Shown in pieces: positions 6,124 to 8,450 of a stretch of DNA of 8,450 nt (position 1 is the stretch's first letter; every line of letters starts with the position of its first letter). The notes under the pieces are model-generated. The model did no database searches, was not told the origin of the DNA, and worked only from the letters and a program-made list of their open reading frames with translations. Source of the stretch: Microbacteriaceae bacterium (GTDB taxonomy: Bacteria > Actinomycetota > Actinomycetes > Actinomycetales > Microbacteriaceae); NCBI GenBank assembly GCA_025463665.1, contig JAODAY010000209.1:1-8450 (forward strand), read 5' to 3'. Position numbers and translations under genes: made by a program.

Positions 6124-6163
6124 CGCCGAGCGCAACCCCTTGCAGCGAGGGGTCGGCTCGGCG
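6124..6163 (-). terminator. strong nested hairpin between alkene reductase and Rieske genes
   Basis: On the minus strand CGCCGAGC (6163-6156) pairs with GCTCGGCG (6131-6124). Inside it, ACCCCT pairs with AGGGGT around a 7-base loop, giving a nearly continuous stem of about 16 pairs with one G-T pair and one bulge. It begins 17 bases after the alkene reductase stop and lies 57 bases before the Rieske start. No T-run follows, as is usual for actinobacterial terminators. It suggests that the Rieske operon has its own promoter; TAGAGG (complement of 6099-6104) is a weak -10 candidate downstream of the hairpin. Confidence 0.55.
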
Positions 6164-6180
6164 AAGCGGCCGTGGAGGTG

Positions 6181-7254
6181 CTACGCCGTGAGGCGCGGGT
6201 AGTCGGTGTAGCCCTCGGCGCCGGCGCCGTAGAAGGTCGCGCCGTTGGGCGTGTTCTCGGGGTGGTTGCCCTCCCACCGCGCGACGAGGTCGGGGTTCGC
6301 GATCGAGAGGCGGCCGACGGCCACGGCGTCTGCGTGGTTCTGTTCGACCAGTCCGATGGCTTCGTCGCGGGTCGTGACCGTTCCGAATCCGCTGTTGGCG
6401 ATGAACTTGCCGGTGAAGCGCGTGCGCAGCTCCTGCACGAGGTCGCCGGTCGGGTCGTTGTGCAGCACGCTCATGTAGGCGAGGCCCAGCGGGCCGATGC
6501 CGTCGACGACGGCCTGGTAGGTGGCCGTGACGTCGGCCTCGTCGAGCTCGAGCACGCCCTGGATGTTGTGCGCCGGGGAGAGCCGGATGCCGACCCGGCC
6601 CGCGCCGACCGCCTCGGCGACGGCCGCGGTGACCTCGATGGTGAAGCGTGCCCGGTTCTCCGGGCTGCCGCCGTATGCGTCGGTGCGCTGGTTCGACACG
6701 GGGGAGAGGAACTCGTGCAACAGGTAGCCGTTGGCGCTGTGCACCTCGACGCCGTCGAGGCCGGCCTCGACCGCGCGCCGGGCGGCCTCGACCAGCTCGG
6801 CGCGCGCCTCGTGGATCTCGTCTATCGTCAGCTCGTGCGGCACGGGGAACGCCTTCTTGCCCTCTGGCGTGTGCACCTCGCCCTCGATTGCGATGGCGCT
6901 CGGGCCGACGATGCGGTCGGTGCCGGTGATGTCGGTGTGTGAGACGCGGCCACCGTGCATGAGCTGCAGCACAATGCGCCCGCCCTCCGCATGCACGGCG
7001 TCGGCGACACGGCGCCACCCGGCGGCCTGCTCGTCGTTCGAGATGCCCGGCTGGCCCCAGTAGGCCCGTGATTCGGCGCTCGGGTAAGTGCCTTCGGTGA
7101 TGATGAGCCCGTGACTTGCGCGTTGTGCGTAGTGCTCGGCAACGAGCTCGCCTGGAACACCGTCCGCTCCCGACCGGGTGCGGGTCAGCGGCGCCATGAC
7201 GACGCGGTTGGCGAGTTCGATGTCTCCGAGGGAGACGGGGGAGAACAGTTTCAT
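6181..7254 (-). CDS. alkene reductase, Old Yellow Enzyme family (NemA-like)
   Basis: A 357-residue FMN-dependent ene-reductase that uses NAD(P)H to reduce activated C=C bonds and often nitro compounds, acting in the cytoplasm as a TIM barrel. It begins with the classic MKLFSPVSLGDIELANRVVM and PLTRTR, where Thr24 tunes the flavin. LQLMHGGRVS (96-105) carries the FMN-contacting Gln97. The substrate-binding pair is His172/Asn175 in HSANGYLL, with proton donor Tyr177. Then come NQRTDAYGGSPENRARF (188-204), Arg224 and the FMN-phosphate segment VGRLSIANPDLV (313-324). Length and all key residues match the classical class, so it should be active. The ATG at 7254 places MKLF at the N-terminus as in relatives; GGAAG lies about 12 bases upstream. 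The long upstream extension is rejected. It is 110 bases downstream of the PPOX gene and may be cotranscribed with it. Native substrate unknown. Confidence 0.95.
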   Translation of the reverse strand: MKLFSPVSLGDIELANRVVMAPLTRTRSGADGVPGELVAEHYAQRASHGLIITEGTYPSAESRAYWGQPGISNDEQAAGWRRVADAVHAEGGRIVLQLMHGGRVSHTDITGTDRIVGPSAIAIEGEVHTPEGKKAFPVPHELTIDEIHEARAELVEAARRAVEAGLDGVEVHSANGYLLHEFLSPVSNQRTDAYGGSPENRARFTIEVTAAVAEAVGAGRVGIRLSPAHNIQGVLELDEADVTATYQAVVDGIGPLGLAYMSVLHNDPTGDLVQELRTRFTGKFIANSGFGTVTTRDEAIGLVEQNHADAVAVGRLSIANPDLVARWEGNHPENTPNGATFYGAGAEGYTDYPRLTA

Positions 7255-7275
7255 GGGCACAAACTTCCATTTCTG

Positions 7276-7321
7276 CGGGCGTGGAGCCCGGATGTGGCCG
7301 CCGCGGCGAACAATCCGCGGC
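7276..7321 (-). promoter_or_regulatory. two successive hairpins upstream of the alkene reductase
   Basis: In the 110-base gap between the PPOX and alkene reductase genes, GCCGCGG (7300-7306) pairs with CCGCGGC (7315-7321) across an 8-base loop. Closer to the gene, CGGGC (7276-7280) pairs with GCCCG (7286-7290) across a 5-base loop. Neither is followed by a T-run. They could be a terminator or attenuator for read-through from the PPOX gene, or a leader structure. No good TANNNT box was seen in this gap. Confidence 0.35.
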
Positions 7322-7364
7322 ACCTAGAGGCCAACCGTGCGCCCGCGCGGCCTATTCCGGTGAG

Positions 7365-7757
7365 CTACTCCGTCGCGCGTAAACCCGACGAACCGAGCAC
7401 CTTCGCGACCTCGATCTCGATCACGATGCGTGCCGGGTTGACGCGGGGCTGACGGTAGCGCTGCGCGTAGAGCTGCACGGCCCGTTCGATGGCGCCGGGC
7501 TCGCGAGAGACGCGCGCGGTGCCGGCGAAGGTGATCCAGCGGATCCCTTCCACCTGGCACACCGTCGCCCTGCCGTCGCGCTCGATGTTGCGCACCTTCT
7601 GGGTGCCGTCAGTCGCGATGATGCGCACCACACCCTCTCGTAGGGTGAAGCCGACGGGCACGGTGTGGATGTCGCCGGACCTGCCCATCGACGACAGCGT
7701 CGCGAGGTGGCGGTCGGTCACGAACTGGATGCCGTCGTCGGTCAGGGTTGTGGTCAC
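7365..7757 (-). CDS. PPOX-class probable F420-dependent oxidoreductase (Rv1155-like)
   Basis: A 130-residue split beta-barrel protein of the pyridoxamine-5'-phosphate-oxidase superfamily, in the small actinobacterial group TIGR03618 that usually binds the deazaflavin F420. Visible features are the N-terminal helix (QFVTDRHLATLSSMGRSG, 11-28), the strand HTVPVGFTLREG (31-42), the cofactor-binding TDGTQKVRNIERDGRATV (49-66) whose Lys54 and Arg56 sit where the cofactor phosphate is held, and a C-terminal strand PARIVIEIEVAKVLG (108-122). Its length is normal for the group. The start is GTG at 7757, six bases after a TAAGGT box, so the mRNA may be leaderless. The reaction is unknown; relatives reduce biliverdin or other conjugated compounds. 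FMN cannot be excluded as cofactor. It may be cotranscribed with the alkene reductase downstream. Confidence 0.88.
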   Translation of the reverse strand: MTTTLTDDGIQFVTDRHLATLSSMGRSGDIHTVPVGFTLREGVVRIIATDGTQKVRNIERDGRATVCQVEGIRWITFAGTARVSREPGAIERAVQLYAQRYRQPRVNPARIVIEIEVAKVLGSSGLRATE

Positions 7758-7763
7758 CCCCCG

Positions 7764-7769
7764 ACCTTA
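7764..7769 (-). promoter_or_regulatory. -10 box of a probably leaderless PPOX transcript
   Basis: The minus strand reads TAAGGT, an actinobacterial TANNNT -10, ending six bases before the GTG start at 7757. Transcription would begin at the first base of the start codon. There is no good -35 (CCGTTG lies 17 bases upstream). The box lies in the 50-base gap after the SulP stop. Confidence 0.5.
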
Positions 7770-7807
7770 CGTGCTCACGCTGTGACCAACGGATGACGCG
7801 GCGGCGG

Positions 7808-8450
7808 TCACTCTCCGCCGAGGTTGCCCGCGAGGCGGTCGTGCATGCGCGTGCTCTCGTCGTTCATTCCGATGATCTCGACCGTCGTGCCGTGGCGCTC
7901 GTACTTCGTCGTGATGGCGTCGAGAGCGGCGACGGTCGAGGCGTCCCAGACGTGCGAGCGGGTGAGGTCGATGACCACGCGCGCGGGGTCGGCGGAGTAC
8001 TCGAACTGGGTGGTCAGATCGTTGCTGGAGGCGAAGAAGAGTTCGCCGGTCACGGTGTAGAACACGGTCGGCGTCGCTGAAGTCGCGTCGACCGTGCGCT
8101 CCACCGTGGCGAAGCGCGCGACCCGCCGGGCGAAAACGACCATGGCCGCGATGACGCCGACGATGACGCCGATGGCGAGGTTGTGGGTGACGACGACTAC
8201 GACCACCGTGATGACCATCACGAGCGTCTCGCCGACGGGCATGCGCTTGAGCGTCGACGGTGTGATGCTGTGCCAGTCGAAGGTGGCCGCGGAGACCATG
8301 ATCATCACTGCCACGAGTGCCGCCATGGGGATGACCGCGACGATGTCGCCGAGCACGACGACGAGCACCAAGAGGAAGACTCCCGCGAGGAACGTGGAGA
8401 CTCGGGTTCTGGCGCCCGAGGTCTTGACGTTGATCATCGTCTGCCCGACC
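7808..8450 (-). CDS. SulP family anion transporter, C-terminal part with STAS domain (partial)
   Basis: The last 213 residues of a SulP/SLC26-type transporter; the 5' end lies beyond the window. The visible part starts in the conserved GQTMINVKTSGARTRVSTFL region, where internal ATG codons are not the start. It has hydrophobic segments from AGVFLLVLVVVLGDIVAVIP through ALVAVMIMVSAATF, then GETLVMVITVVVVVVTHNLA and a final helix ending ARRVARF. A cytoplasmic STAS domain follows: VTGELFFASSNDL, then VVIDLTRSHVWDASTVAALD with the DxS-type loop that is the phosphorylation site in related anti-anti-sigma factors. It probably moves sulfate, bicarbonate or another inorganic or dicarboxylate anion by proton or sodium symport; the substrate cannot be read from this end. 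The next gene on this strand, PPOX, starts 50 bases downstream and has its own promoter-like box. Confidence 0.92.
   Translation of the reverse strand, partial: VGQTMINVKTSGARTRVSTFLAGVFLLVLVVVLGDIVAVIPMAALVAVMIMVSAATFDWHSITPSTLKRMPVGETLVMVITVVVVVVTHNLAIGVIVGVIAAMVVFARRVARFATVERTVDATSATPTVFYTVTGELFFASSNDLTTQFEYSADPARVVIDLTRSHVWDASTVAALDAITTKYERHGTTVEIIGMNDESTRMHDRLAGNLGGE

Noticed and set aside
5908..7270. Long frames on both strands across the alkene reductase region (plus 5908-6942 and minus 5945-7270)
   Set aside because: Both are in the wrong frame relative to the well-conserved Old Yellow Enzyme gene and are compositional by-products.
1..8450. Search for CRISPR repeats, transposase genes, tRNA/rRNA genes and long direct repeats
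   Set aside because: None was seen by eye. Short repeated G/C-rich words occur throughout, as expected from composition.

Overview
The window is strongly G+C-rich, with C/G-biased third codon positions, GTG starts and a leaderless-type promoter (TAAGGT six bases before a GTG codon). It encodes an actinobacterial-style set of proteins: an F420-type PPOX protein, a DUF2231-Rieske fusion, a DUF4383-like protein and the HemK-like methyltransferase that carries NAPY. I read it as chromosomal DNA of a high-GC actinobacterium, plausibly Microbacteriaceae; the family-level placement is inference. No insertion sequence, CRISPR array, tRNA or rRNA is visible.

Left part (1-2185): the last 16 codons of a plus-strand gene overlap tail-to-tail with a minus-strand glutamine-N5 methyltransferase of the PrmC-related type. 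This is divergent from a plus-strand short-chain dehydrogenase with a C-terminal membrane segment. Between the dehydrogenase and the next gene lies a short minus-strand stretch that reads as a conserved piece of GalU (UTP-glucose-1-phosphate uridylyltransferase), apparently a gene relic.

Middle part (2186-4034): a minus-strand, membrane-anchored, secreted right-handed beta-helix protein is preceded by a candidate promoter and an 8-codon leader ORF that may drive its translation. A 370-base divergent intergenic region follows, then a small plus-strand DUF4383-like membrane protein. That gene converges on a nitroreductase, and a 10-bp hairpin lies inside the nitroreductase 3' end.

Right part (4052-8450): six minus-strand genes. 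In transcription order they are a SulP anion transporter (5' end outside the window), a PPOX/F420-type small flavoprotein-fold enzyme, an Old Yellow Enzyme alkene reductase, a four-helix DUF2231-Rieske fusion protein, a small membrane protein and an FMN nitroreductase. The last three are packed with gaps of 2 and 6 bases and form an operon. The cluster joins several flavin/deazaflavin reductases with a membrane iron-sulfur protein. A redox or electrophile-detoxification role, with electrons passing between nitroreductase and Rieske domain, is an inference. The genes mostly belong to known families. The least-explained parts are the Rieske/small-membrane/nitroreductase trio, the leader ORF of the beta-helix gene and the galU-like relic.
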